Source of the DNA: Bacteroidales bacterium UBA1184
GTDB taxonomy: Bacteria > Bacteroidota > Bacteroidia > Bacteroidales > ML635J-15
NCBI GenBank assembly: GCA_002310235.1
Contig: DBYO01000027.1
Location: 1-57,802 of the forward strand
Length of the DNA stretch: 57,802 nt
Direction of reading: 5' to 3'
Position 1 is the stretch's first letter, and every line of letters starts with the position of its first letter. Below are positions 43,456 through 51,239 of the stretch, piece after piece. The position numbers and the translations under genes were made by a program. The notes below the pieces were generated by a model. That model was not told where the DNA came from. It saw only the letters and a program-made list of their open reading frames with translations, and ran no database searches.

Positions 43456-44943
43456 ATGAAAAGACTTATAACAATAGCAATCCTTATCGCGCTGTCATTA
43501 GTCACTTTTGCTCAGCAAACCATCGGATTTCAGACGGTGGTCAGGAAGTCTAGTGGCGACCTTGTGCGTGATAAGCAGATTGCTGTGCGTACAAGCATAA
43601 TTCTTGGCGATGTAAACGGAGAGAGCATCTACACCGAGACTCACAATCCATGGACAAACACCAATGGCACCGTTTCTCTTAATATTGGCGCAGGAGTTAC
43701 CGAAGACGATTTCTCGCAAATAGACTGGTCGCAGGCACCATGTTATATAAAGGTAGAAATTGATACCGACGGAGGAGAAAACTATAAAGTTTTATCTGTA
43801 AACCAGATACTAGCCGTCCCGCATGCCTTTTATGCCGAAAAGGCTGGCAATGTGCCAGATGTTAGCGGTTTCATTACCGAAGAAAACGATCCTACGGTTC
43901 CTGACTGGGCAATGGCCGACACAAAACCAGCCTACGACTATTCGGAACTTGCCAACACGCCCGAAATGCCAACAATCCCGACAAACATCTCTGCATTTGA
44001 CAACGATGCGCAATACATAACTATGGACGAAGTGCCAGCGCAAGTAAACGCCGACTGGAATGCAACTGACGGAGTGGAGCAGATTTTGGACAAGCCTACG
44101 CAGATTTCAGCATTTACCAACGATGGCGTTTATATAACTACATACACTGAAAGTCAGACTATTGCCAATGCTGCAGCCTTGGGCAATTCGGTAAATACTC
44201 AGCTGAAAGATGTCGCCAATCCGACCGATGCTCAGGATGCAGTTAACAAGTCGTATCTTGATTCAATTGCTGAGCGTTACAATTCCATTATTGCCGCGCA
44301 TAATAAAAAAATAGACGACTTGCCTTTGCTTTTAAATGGCTTTGTCGATGAGAGAGATGGTACCCATTATAAAGTTATAAAGCTTGGCGACCAGATATGG
44401 ATGGCTGAAAACCTTAAATATGCAGGAGATATTCCCTTGGGCGGCATTAATGATTATAGCGATACCTTACCATATCGTTACTATCCGAATGGCCAGGCAG
44501 ATAATGTTGAAACATACGGATATCTATACAACTGGACAGCATCAATGAATGGAGAAAGCAGTAGTAATGCTGAACCAAGCGGTGTGCAAGGTGTTTGTCC
44601 TGCTGGCTGGCATTTGCCAGGTGATAGGGAGTGGTCAACCCTTACAAGTTCGACATGTGGTTATTACAATGCTGCTGCAATTCTATCTGGAAACAAGAAC
44701 TTATGGGGAAGTGTAACATTGACCGAATCTGAATATTTCGGTACTTCTGGTTTTAATATTCTACCTGCTGGTTGTTATTGGACTTTTTATATGGATTTTG
44801 GAAGTTCAAACAGATTATGGTCATCGACAGAAGATACTGCCACTGGAGCATATAATGTAAATGTCAGTAGTAATGCAACCAATATAAGTAACGAAATAAC
44901 AATGAAGTATTGCGGTTTTAGTGTACGATGTATAAAAGACTAA
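43456..44943 (+). CDS. FISUMP protein with tail-fibre-like middle, paralogue 1
   Basis: The protein has 495 residues; signal peptide MKRLITIAILIALSLVTFAQ. Layout: an N-terminal beta domain (TIGFQTVVRKSSGDLVRDKQ) ending in NQILAVPHAFYAEKAGN, a middle of short Pro/Asn-rich repeats (YDYSELANTPEMPTIPTNIS, AFDNDAQYIT, DKPTQISAFTNDGVYIT) that resemble phage tail-fibre repeats, a helical collar (ANPTDAQDAVNKSYLDSI), and a C-terminal FISUMP domain (LGDQIWMAENLKYAGDIPLG, CPAGWHLPGDREWSTL, GFSVRCIKD). The layout suggests a trimeric surface fibre with a lectin-like head (inference). First of three tandem paralogues. Confidence 0.82.
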   Translation: MKRLITIAILIALSLVTFAQQTIGFQTVVRKSSGDLVRDKQIAVRTSIILGDVNGESIYTETHNPWTNTNGTVSLNIGAGVTEDDFSQIDWSQAPCYIKVEIDTDGGENYKVLSVNQILAVPHAFYAEKAGNVPDVSGFITEENDPTVPDWAMADTKPAYDYSELANTPEMPTIPTNISAFDNDAQYITMDEVPAQVNADWNATDGVEQILDKPTQISAFTNDGVYITTYTESQTIANAAALGNSVNTQLKDVANPTDAQDAVNKSYLDSIAERYNSIIAAHNKKIDDLPLLLNGFVDERDGTHYKVIKLGDQIWMAENLKYAGDIPLGGINDYSDTLPYRYYPNGQADNVETYGYLYNWTASMNGESSSNAEPSGVQGVCPAGWHLPGDREWSTLTSSTCGYYNAAAILSGNKNLWGSVTLTESEYFGTSGFNILPAGCYWTFYMDFGSSNRLWSSTEDTATGAYNVNVSSNATNISNEITMKYCGFSVRCIKD

Positions 44944-44945
44944 AG

Positions 44946-46469
44946 ATGAAACGATTGATAATAATTATATTCCTTATAGCTACGGCATTTACATCTTATG
45001 CCCAGGCTCCGCAAACCATAAGCTACCAGGCTGTGGTAAGGTCGTCTAACGGAGAACTTCTGACAGATAAGCGGATTTCAATGCGTGCAAGCATAATACA
45101 TGGCAGCACCGAAGGTACAAGCGTTTACTCCGAGATTCATCGTCCCGTGACCAACGCCAACGGTATAGTATATGTCGAAATTGGAGCAGGAGAGAGCGAT
45201 TTTTCGCAGATAGACTGGTCAGCTGGTCAATATTTTCTGAAAACGGAAATTGATATAAATGGCGGCGAAAACTATAGCGTCGTCACTGTTGACCAAATAC
45301 ATGCCGTACCGTATGCTTACTATGCAGACAAGGCAGGTAATGTTCCAGATCTTAGCGGTTTCATTACCGAAGAAACCGATCCTACGGTCTCCAGTTGGGC
45401 AAAAGCCGACACAAAACCAGTTTACGATTATTCAGAAATTGCTAACACACCTGAAATTCCAACAATTCCGACAAATGTTTCTGCATTTGCCAACGATGCC
45501 AATTACATTACCTTGTCCGATATCCCTGCACAGGAAAATGCCGACTGGAATGCAACGAGCGGACCTGCACAGATCCTCAACAAGCCGACAGCTGTCTCTG
45601 CTTTTACAAACGACATAGGTTATCTGACATCCTATACCGAAACACAAACACTTGCCAATATGGCAACGAGAGGCAATTCTGTAAATGCCCAGTTGAAGGA
45701 TGTAACAAATCCAACTGACACACAAGATGCCCTTACTAAGTCATATACAGATGCTTATGCATCACAGATAGAATCTGTTCAAGCCTCGCATGGTGCTATT
45801 ATCGACGAGATTACATTTCTTGGAAAGGGCATCATTGACAAGCGTGATGGTAATCATTATAAGGTTGTGAAGATTGGTAACCAGGTTTGGTTGGCCGAAA
45901 ACCTTAGATATGCAGGTGATATTCAGTTAGGTACAGAAAACGATTCCAGCACAACTATTCCATACCGTTACTATCCGAACGATGATGCCTCTAATGTCGC
46001 AACCTACGGTTACTTATACAACTGGCCTGCCACAATGAACGGAGAAAACGGTAGCGACGCCGTTCCAAGTGGTGTGCGTGGTATTTGTCCATATGGCTGG
46101 CACTTGCCCTCTGATAATGAGTGGACTATACTTTTCGAGGAGTTAATGGACGATGATAGTGGATATAGCAATATTCCGCCTATGCTTTCAGGGCATGCAG
46201 AATTATGGGGCGACGGTCCTTTAACGCAAGCAGAACATTTCGGAGAGACTGGATTCAATGCGGTACCAGCAGGTGGCTTTTATAAATCAAATTATGAAGG
46301 TACTGCATCTTTTCGATATTTTGGGATCCGCACCTATTATTGGTCATCATACGAATATTCAGCAACAAACGGCGATGCTTTTTATTTTATTATTGATGAT
46401 ACTAGTGTTCATTATGTCTCGGAACGAAAGGCGTTTGGAACTAGTATTCGGTGTTTAAAAGATTATTAG
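44946..46469 (+). CDS. FISUMP protein with tail-fibre-like middle, paralogue 2
   Basis: The protein has 507 residues from ATG 44946, 2 bp after the preceding stop. Signal peptide MKRLIIIIFLIATAFTSYAQ. It shares the whole layout of paralogue 1: TISYQAVVRSSNGELLTDKR, DQIHAVPYAYYADKAGN, YDYSEIANTPEIPTIPTNVS, NKPTAVSAFTNDIGYLTSYT, NPTDTQDALTKSYTDAY and a FISUMP head (IGNQVWLAENLRYAGDIQLG, CPYGWHLPSDNEWTIL, GTSIRCLKD). The stalk is conserved with its neighbours; the head after WHLP diverges strongly. Likely surface adhesin. Confidence 0.82.
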   Translation: MKRLIIIIFLIATAFTSYAQAPQTISYQAVVRSSNGELLTDKRISMRASIIHGSTEGTSVYSEIHRPVTNANGIVYVEIGAGESDFSQIDWSAGQYFLKTEIDINGGENYSVVTVDQIHAVPYAYYADKAGNVPDLSGFITEETDPTVSSWAKADTKPVYDYSEIANTPEIPTIPTNVSAFANDANYITLSDIPAQENADWNATSGPAQILNKPTAVSAFTNDIGYLTSYTETQTLANMATRGNSVNAQLKDVTNPTDTQDALTKSYTDAYASQIESVQASHGAIIDEITFLGKGIIDKRDGNHYKVVKIGNQVWLAENLRYAGDIQLGTENDSSTTIPYRYYPNDDASNVATYGYLYNWPATMNGENGSDAVPSGVRGICPYGWHLPSDNEWTILFEELMDDDSGYSNIPPMLSGHAELWGDGPLTQAEHFGETGFNAVPAGGFYKSNYEGTASFRYFGIRTYYWSSYEYSATNGDAFYFIIDDTSVHYVSERKAFGTSIRCLKDY

Positions 46470-46529
46470 TTGTATCACATAAATTATCAACTCATAAACC
46501 ATTAGCTCGGAGAAGTTAATTTTCAAAAT

Positions 46530-48038
46530 ATGAAACAAAACATGAAACGATTGACAATAATAGCAACCATTATAACCTTGGCTCTTGTATCTTTTGCCCA
46601 GTCTCAGCCGACAATCGGCTATCAAGCTGTGGTAAGAACAAGCGACGGCAACTTGATATGTAATAGGCAGATTACGATGCGTGTGTGGATTCTTGCTGGG
46701 AATGCCGATGGAAATGCCGTATATGTAGAGAACCACTATGCCGCCACCGATAAAAACGGGCTTTTCTCCATTGAGATTGGACGTGGAGAAACCTCAGATA
46801 ACTGGTCGGCTATCGATTGGTCGCATGGACCATACTTCGTAAAGACCGAAATAGATCCTCATGGCGGCATTAACTATAGTATTGTGTCGGTTAACCAGAT
46901 GCTGTCGGTTCCGTACGCAATGTATGCAGATATGGCTGGCAATATGCCCGATGTGAGCGGTTATATTTCTGAAGAAACTGACCCGACAGTCTCTGCATGG
47001 GCAAAAACAGATTCGAAGCCTGCGTACGATTATTCTGAAATCACAAACACGCCTGAAATACCGACGCTTCCAGCAAATGTTTCGGCCTTTGCCAACGATG
47101 CGAGATACATTACATTGTCCGATGTGCCGGCGCAAGTAAATTCCAACTGGAACGCGACAAGCGGAACGTCGCAGATACTTAACAAGCCGACTCGAGTTTC
47201 GCAATTTACCAACGATGTTGGATATCTGACATCTGTTACCGAAACCCAAACCATTGCCGATGCTGCTGCTCTTGGCAATTCGATAAATGCTCAGCTGAAG
47301 AACCTGGCAAATCCCACCGACGCACAAGATGCTATCACTAAGTCGTATCTGGATTCTATTACAGCGCTGCTGGATTCCGTTTTTGAGGCACAAAGCATAG
47401 CTCTTGACGAAATACCTCTGATAGTAAATGGTTTCGTCGATGAGCGCGATGGCAACCATTATGACGTTGTGAAGATTGGCAGTCAGATTTGGATGGCCGA
47501 GAATCTGAGATACGAAGGGGATATACCTCTTATTACATCAATAGACCCAAGCGAAACAGCCCATCGCGACCATCCTAACGGTGATGCTTCTAATCTTGCA
47601 ACTTATGGCTACCTATATAACTGGATTGCTGTAATGAACGGGACTAGCAGTAGTAGTACAAACCCGAGTGGCGTGCAAGGAATATGCCCTAATGGCTGGC
47701 ACTTGCCAAGCATTTCAGAATGGACTCAACTTTATAATGCAGAAGGAGGTCAATTAGTTGCGGGACCTTTTCTTGCAGGAAATGAAAGCCTGTGGAATAG
47801 CGGAGAGCTAACAGAATCTGAAGATTTCGGCTCAAGCGGATTTAATGCCTTGCCTCTTGGCTATGGCTATGGTTCATATCAACTTTTTGGAGAATCAGCC
47901 TGCTTTTGGTCTTCAGATTATAACGATAATAATAATCATCCGTGGAGCATTAAGATCAATTATAATTCATCAACCGTTCTCGAATCTACAACTAACTATA
48001 TTTATTATTGCATTAGTGTTCGATGTGTAAAAAATTAA
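46530..48038 (+). CDS. FISUMP protein with tail-fibre-like middle, paralogue 3
   Basis: The protein has 502 residues (or 498 from the second ATG, 46542, which gives a signal peptide start like the others). Layout as in paralogues 1 and 2: TIGYQAVVRTSDGNLICNRQ, NQMLSVPYAMYADMAGN, YDYSEITNTPEIPTLPANVS, NKPTRVSQFTNDVGYLTSVT, NPTDAQDAITKSYLDSI, and a FISUMP head (IGSQIWMAENLRYEGDIPLI, CPNGWHLPSISEWTQLY, ISVRCVKN). It is 60 bp from paralogue 2. The head differs from the others beyond WHLP. Probably exported, surface-located and adhesive; no T9SS tail follows the head. Confidence 0.82.
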   Translation: MKQNMKRLTIIATIITLALVSFAQSQPTIGYQAVVRTSDGNLICNRQITMRVWILAGNADGNAVYVENHYAATDKNGLFSIEIGRGETSDNWSAIDWSHGPYFVKTEIDPHGGINYSIVSVNQMLSVPYAMYADMAGNMPDVSGYISEETDPTVSAWAKTDSKPAYDYSEITNTPEIPTLPANVSAFANDARYITLSDVPAQVNSNWNATSGTSQILNKPTRVSQFTNDVGYLTSVTETQTIADAAALGNSINAQLKNLANPTDAQDAITKSYLDSITALLDSVFEAQSIALDEIPLIVNGFVDERDGNHYDVVKIGSQIWMAENLRYEGDIPLITSIDPSETAHRDHPNGDASNLATYGYLYNWIAVMNGTSSSSTNPSGVQGICPNGWHLPSISEWTQLYNAEGGQLVAGPFLAGNESLWNSGELTESEDFGSSGFNALPLGYGYGSYQLFGESACFWSSDYNDNNNHPWSIKINYNSSTVLESTTNYIYYCISVRCVKN

Positions 48039-48162
48039 CTTATAATATGTAAGTGAACATCTGCTTGATAGAAACAGACGATGGTTGTTCTGACATACCC
48101 ATTTAATGACACTTTTGTCATACCTTGGCATACCCCTGCATGATACATATTTGAAGATATAA

Positions 48163-48199
48163 AAAAGGCTGCCAAAAGTTTTGGACAGCCTTTTTTTGT
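48163..48199. terminator. Bidirectional terminator after the FISUMP cluster
   Basis: AAAAAGGCTG ... CAGCCTTTTT with an inner CC/GG and an AAAAGTTTT core; A run left, T run right. It serves the converging FISUMP and lipoprotein genes. Confidence 0.85.
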
Positions 48200-48213
48200 T
48201 TTTAGCAAGTTGG

Positions 48214-48618
48214 TTACTTAACTTTCGAGCTAATCTTGTCGTAGCCTTTAGCTTCGATAGCAAGTTTCATCGACTTGTTGTAGTTGTTTTCAGCATTGAG
48301 GATAGCGAAAAGTTCGTCCTGTGCATCCTTCTTGTCCTGATACTTGGTCTTGATTTCAGCATCAATGCTCTGGTATTCGCAGAAAGCATCATTTATCTTG
48401 GTAGCTTCTTCGTCGGTGATTTCGTTGTCGGCGATTGCTTCCTTGATAAGGTTTGCTATCGAATTCTTTGATTCCAAAATAGTAACTGCATCGTGTACAG
48501 GACAAATCTCTTTTGCGCACTCTTCCTTTGTTTCGTTATTTTCCTTTGCGTCTTGCTTGCAGCTGTAAAGGCACATTGCAAGAACTGATACGATTGCTAA
48601 TAAAACTAATTTCTTCAT
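48214..48618 (-). CDS. Small lipoprotein, helical
   Basis: The protein has 134 residues. A signal sequence ends in the lipobox LYSC (MKKLVLLAIVSVLAMCLYSC). The mature part has two cysteines (ECAKEICPVHDA) and then long amphipathic helices; the segment EAIADNEITDEEATKINDAF resembles an EF-hand-like or helical-bundle turn. It aligns loosely with the neighbouring lipoprotein (AIADELIDDNDVDAIKDSE), so they look like diverged duplicates. Located in the periplasm-facing membrane leaflet. Function unknown. It is 7 bp after its neighbour, so cotranscribed. Confidence 0.72.
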   Translation of the reverse strand: MKKLVLLAIVSVLAMCLYSCKQDAKENNETKEECAKEICPVHDAVTILESKNSIANLIKEAIADNEITDEEATKINDAFCEYQSIDAEIKTKYQDKKDAQDELFAILNAENNYNKSMKLAIEAKGYDKISSKVK

Positions 48619-48625
48619 ATTATAT

Positions 48626-48988
48626 TTATTTATTTGTTAGACTTAATTTCGCATATCCTTCGGTGTTTGCCAGCTTACCGTTTACATCGGCCATTCTTAC
48701 CCAGACATCCGATGTGTACATCTGCTGCTCGAATTCGGCACGGTCGTTGGCGTTGCCAGCATAACTTTCGTTAATCTCCGCAATAAGGTCCATATAGGAT
48801 TTTTCCGAATCTTTTATTGCATCAACATCGTTGTCGTCAATAAGCTCGTCGGCGATTGCTTTCTCTACATTGTCGCAATATTCGGCTACAGCCTTCACGA
48901 CTTTTTCGGCATTGTCGGCCGGGGTAGTGGAGCATGCTGAAAGCATCATTGTCAATGCAATTGCTATTATCAACGGAATCTTCTTCAT
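48626..48988 (-). CDS. Small lipoprotein, helical, upstream partner
   Basis: The protein has 120 residues. Lipobox LSAC after MKKIPLIIAIALTMMLSAC. The mature part is acidic and helical (NAEKVVKAVAEYCDNVEKAI, ADELIDDNDVDAIKDSEKSY, MDLIAEINESYAGNANDRAE). It is similar in pattern to the gene after it. No named family is recognised. A TACCTTTG promoter box lies upstream on the minus strand. Confidence 0.72.
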   Translation of the reverse strand: MKKIPLIIAIALTMMLSACSTTPADNAEKVVKAVAEYCDNVEKAIADELIDDNDVDAIKDSEKSYMDLIAEINESYAGNANDRAEFEQQMYTSDVWVRMADVNGKLANTEGYAKLSLTNK

Positions 48989-49014
48989 CTTATAAAACCA
49001 TATTGAACAAAGTG

Positions 49015-49022
49015 CAAAGGTA
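49015..49022 (-). promoter_or_regulatory. Promoter of the lipoprotein pair
   Basis: TACCTTTG on the minus strand, 26 nt before the start of the 48988 gene. Confidence 0.65.
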
Positions 49023-49094
49023 ATTTTATTTTGAACAAAAATGAAATATTGGACAGAAATTTTTTGAAAGATTTTTTCAGATATGTTTTATGGT

Positions 49095-49175
49095 TTATTT
49101 TTCTCTCTTTACAATTTTCTTGACCTCTTTTTTGCCGTCGTCATATACTGCTTGCAGGAAGTATGCACCACAATC
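49095..49175 (-). pseudogene. Remnant of a T9SS sorting-domain C-terminus
   Basis: On the minus strand, 26 codons read CGAYFLQAVYDDGKKEVKKI and VKREK, then TAA at 49095-49097. GAYFLQ...KIVK is the typical last strand of T9SS sorting domains. No gene body precedes it, so it is the tail end of a lost gene. Short-repeat sequence (CAAATTTTCAAATTTTC) lies at the break. Confidence 0.5.
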
Positions 49176-49266
49176 AAATTTTCAAATTTTCAAATCTAGA
49201 ACGTTGAACGTTAAACTAGAAACTTGAAACGCCGCAGGCATTCAAACCTTGAAACGGCGTCAGCCT

Positions 49267-50145
49267 TTACACTTCTCGTTTCAGTTCATCGAAGTTCTTG
49301 CCAAAAACGCCTTGAACCTTGTCGATAGAAATGAACGCATCGGGGTCTTCCTGGTTGATTACCTGCATAATGTCCTGCTTGTCGGTGCGGTGGGCAAGAA
49401 CCATAAGCACGTCCTTGTCCTCCTTCGAGTACCATCCGTAGGCTTTCAGCACCGTCACGCCTCGATGCACCTCGTTGGTAATCCGGTCGGCAATCTCCTT
49501 GGGCTTGTTGGTGAAGATGATAATCTGGAAGGTCTTTCGGTAGCCGTCCATAACCATGTCGGAAACGTACGAGTACGAGAACATGTAGATGTAGCAGTAA
49601 ATCAAAGTCTGGATGTCGTGAACTATGAAATACGACGAACCGATTATCAATACGTTGATGTACATTGAGATACGTCCGTAAGGTATGTTCTTGTACTTGA
49701 GAATCATAAGGATAATGATGTCGGTGCCACCAGTGTTGCCGCCGTACGAAATTGTAAGTCCGACACCTATTGCCGAAATTGCAGCACCAAGAACTGCATT
49801 CGACAGCAAGTCGTTAGCGATCAGCGGTTCGGTTATTATCGACTGGAACAAGCCGAATAAAGCCGAGCTTATTGCCGTGCAGAATATCGTGTTTATGGCG
49901 AAACGCTTGCCCAAAGTCTTTGCACCTATAAGAATAAGTATTGCGTTGAGCACGAAGTTGCTGATACCTACAGGACAGGATGTTCCGTAGTACAATATTG
50001 TCGAAAGACCGGCAATTCCACCGCCTGTAAGCTTATTCGGAAGCATAAATGCCGAGTAGCCAAAAGTATATATCACAAGTCCGATGAGCATTATGAAATA
50101 ATTCTTCACCGGATTTTTCAGTTGTTTCAGTTTGCCTGTTTTCAT
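49267..50145 (-). CDS. YitT family membrane protein
   Basis: The protein has 292 residues. It has five or six N-terminal membrane helices (FIMLIGLVIYTFGYSAFMLP, NKLTGGGIAGLSTILYYGT, ILILIGAKTLGKRFAINTIF) with the family block SYGGNTGGTDIIILMI, and a C-terminal soluble DUF2179 domain (YRKTFQIIIFTNKPKEIADR, HRGVTVLKAYGWYSKEDKDV). Function in transport is presumed but unknown. It follows the arabinose-5-phosphate isomerase gene by 20 bp on the same strand. Confidence 0.9.
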   Translation of the reverse strand: MKTGKLKQLKNPVKNYFIMLIGLVIYTFGYSAFMLPNKLTGGGIAGLSTILYYGTSCPVGISNFVLNAILILIGAKTLGKRFAINTIFCTAISSALFGLFQSIITEPLIANDLLSNAVLGAAISAIGVGLTISYGGNTGGTDIIILMILKYKNIPYGRISMYINVLIIGSSYFIVHDIQTLIYCYIYMFSYSYVSDMVMDGYRKTFQIIIFTNKPKEIADRITNEVHRGVTVLKAYGWYSKEDKDVLMVLAHRTDKQDIMQVINQEDPDAFISIDKVQGVFGKNFDELKREV

Positions 50146-50165
50146 ATTGCGATTCGCTTTAATTT

Positions 50166-51134
50166 CTACACAATTCCTTCTCTCATAAGGTCATGAAGAT
50201 GAACAACGCCCATGTATTTGTCACCATCAACTATAAGAACTTGCGTTATGCTGTTTTTCTGCATCATCTGCAGTGCATTTACAGCTAGTTCGCCGTCCTG
50301 TATGCACTTGGGCGACTTTGTCATTATATCGGCAGCCTTTATATCCTTGATGTTGTCGTAGTTGTTAAGCATACGGCGAATATCACCATCTGTGATGATG
50401 CCGAGAACCTTTCCGCTGTCATCGACTACGGCTGCGGCACCGAGACGCTTGCTCGAAATTTCTGATATTACATACTTTATGCTTGCATCTGGCGAAACCT
50501 GAGGCCTCTCGTTCTGCACATAAATGTCATTTACCTTTAAATATAACTTTTTGCCAAGCGAACCACCTGGATGGAACTTTGCGAAGTCGGCAGGGGTGAA
50601 GCCTTTCATTTCGAGCAGGGCAACCATCAGTGCATCGCCGACGACAAGTTGTGCTGTTGTGCTAGATGTTGGTGCAAGATTGTGCGGCGAAGCTTCCGAA
50701 TCAACAGTAGAACGCAAAACAATGTCAGCAGACTTTGCCAAAAAAGACTCTGTGTCGGAAACAATTGCAATGAGCAGATTGTTATTGCGTTTAATTAAAG
50801 GTATAAGCACTTTGATTTCAGGTGTGTTTCCGCTTTTCGATATGCAGATTACCACGTCGTCGTCCTGCACAATGCCGAGGTCGCCGTGTATGGCGTCGGC
50901 AGCGTGCATGAAAATAGCAGGCGTGCCTGTCGAATTTAGGCTGGCAACAATCTTCGTGCCTATGGCGGCGCTTTTGCCGATACCTGTTATTACTACACGG
51001 CCTTTCGACTGCGATATTCTCTTTACTGCTTCTGCAAAACTGTCGTCAATGTAGTCGACAATCTTCAGTATGGCGTTCGCTTCGTGTGTTACAGTGCGTT
51101 TGCCAATGCTAATTATTTCATTGTTGTCTAACAT
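50166..51134 (-). CDS. kdsD: D-arabinose 5-phosphate isomerase
   Basis: The protein has 322 residues. It converts ribulose-5-P to arabinose-5-P for KDO of lipopolysaccharide. Seen: an SIS sugar-isomerase domain (VVITGIGKSAAIGTKIVASL, NSTGTPAIFMHAADAIHGDL, ISKSGNTPEIKVLIPLIK, STVDSEASPHNLAPTSSTTA) and two C-terminal CBS domains (from about 200 to 322). The layout is KdsD/GutQ-like; the gene context (single, with yitT) does not separate these, but Bacteroidota usually have one copy for KDO. It is divergent from recQ. Confidence 0.92.
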   Translation of the reverse strand: MLDNNEIISIGKRTVTHEANAILKIVDYIDDSFAEAVKRISQSKGRVVITGIGKSAAIGTKIVASLNSTGTPAIFMHAADAIHGDLGIVQDDDVVICISKSGNTPEIKVLIPLIKRNNNLLIAIVSDTESFLAKSADIVLRSTVDSEASPHNLAPTSSTTAQLVVGDALMVALLEMKGFTPADFAKFHPGGSLGKKLYLKVNDIYVQNERPQVSPDASIKYVISEISSKRLGAAAVVDDSGKVLGIITDGDIRRMLNNYDNIKDIKAADIMTKSPKCIQDGELAVNALQMMQKNSITQVLIVDGDKYMGVVHLHDLMREGIV

Positions 51135-51148
51135 GAAAATTTTTTTTG

Positions 51149-51156
51149 CAAAATTA
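51149..51156 (-). promoter_or_regulatory. Promoter of kdsD-yitT
   Basis: TAATTTTG on the minus strand, 14 nt before the kdsD start. Confidence 0.7.
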
Positions 51157-51179
51157 ATATTTTAATCACAAAAAAAACT

Positions 51180-51187
51180 TATCTTTG
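51180..51187 (+). promoter_or_regulatory. Promoter of recQ
   Basis: TATCTTTG -7 box; leader about 46 nt to ATG 51240. Confidence 0.7.
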
Positions 51188-51239
51188 TTTTCGTATCCTA
51201 TTGGATATTTCGGTGGGGTACCTCAAAAAACAATTTCAT

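Noticed and set aside
42964..48038. Diversity-generating retroelement acting on the FISUMP heads
   Set aside because: No reverse transcriptase and no template repeat in the window; the heads differ by ordinary divergence and length changes.
47970..48263. Minus-strand frame of 97 codons after the FISUMP cluster
   Set aside because: It runs through the terminator and the end of the FISUMP gene; no start signal or family.
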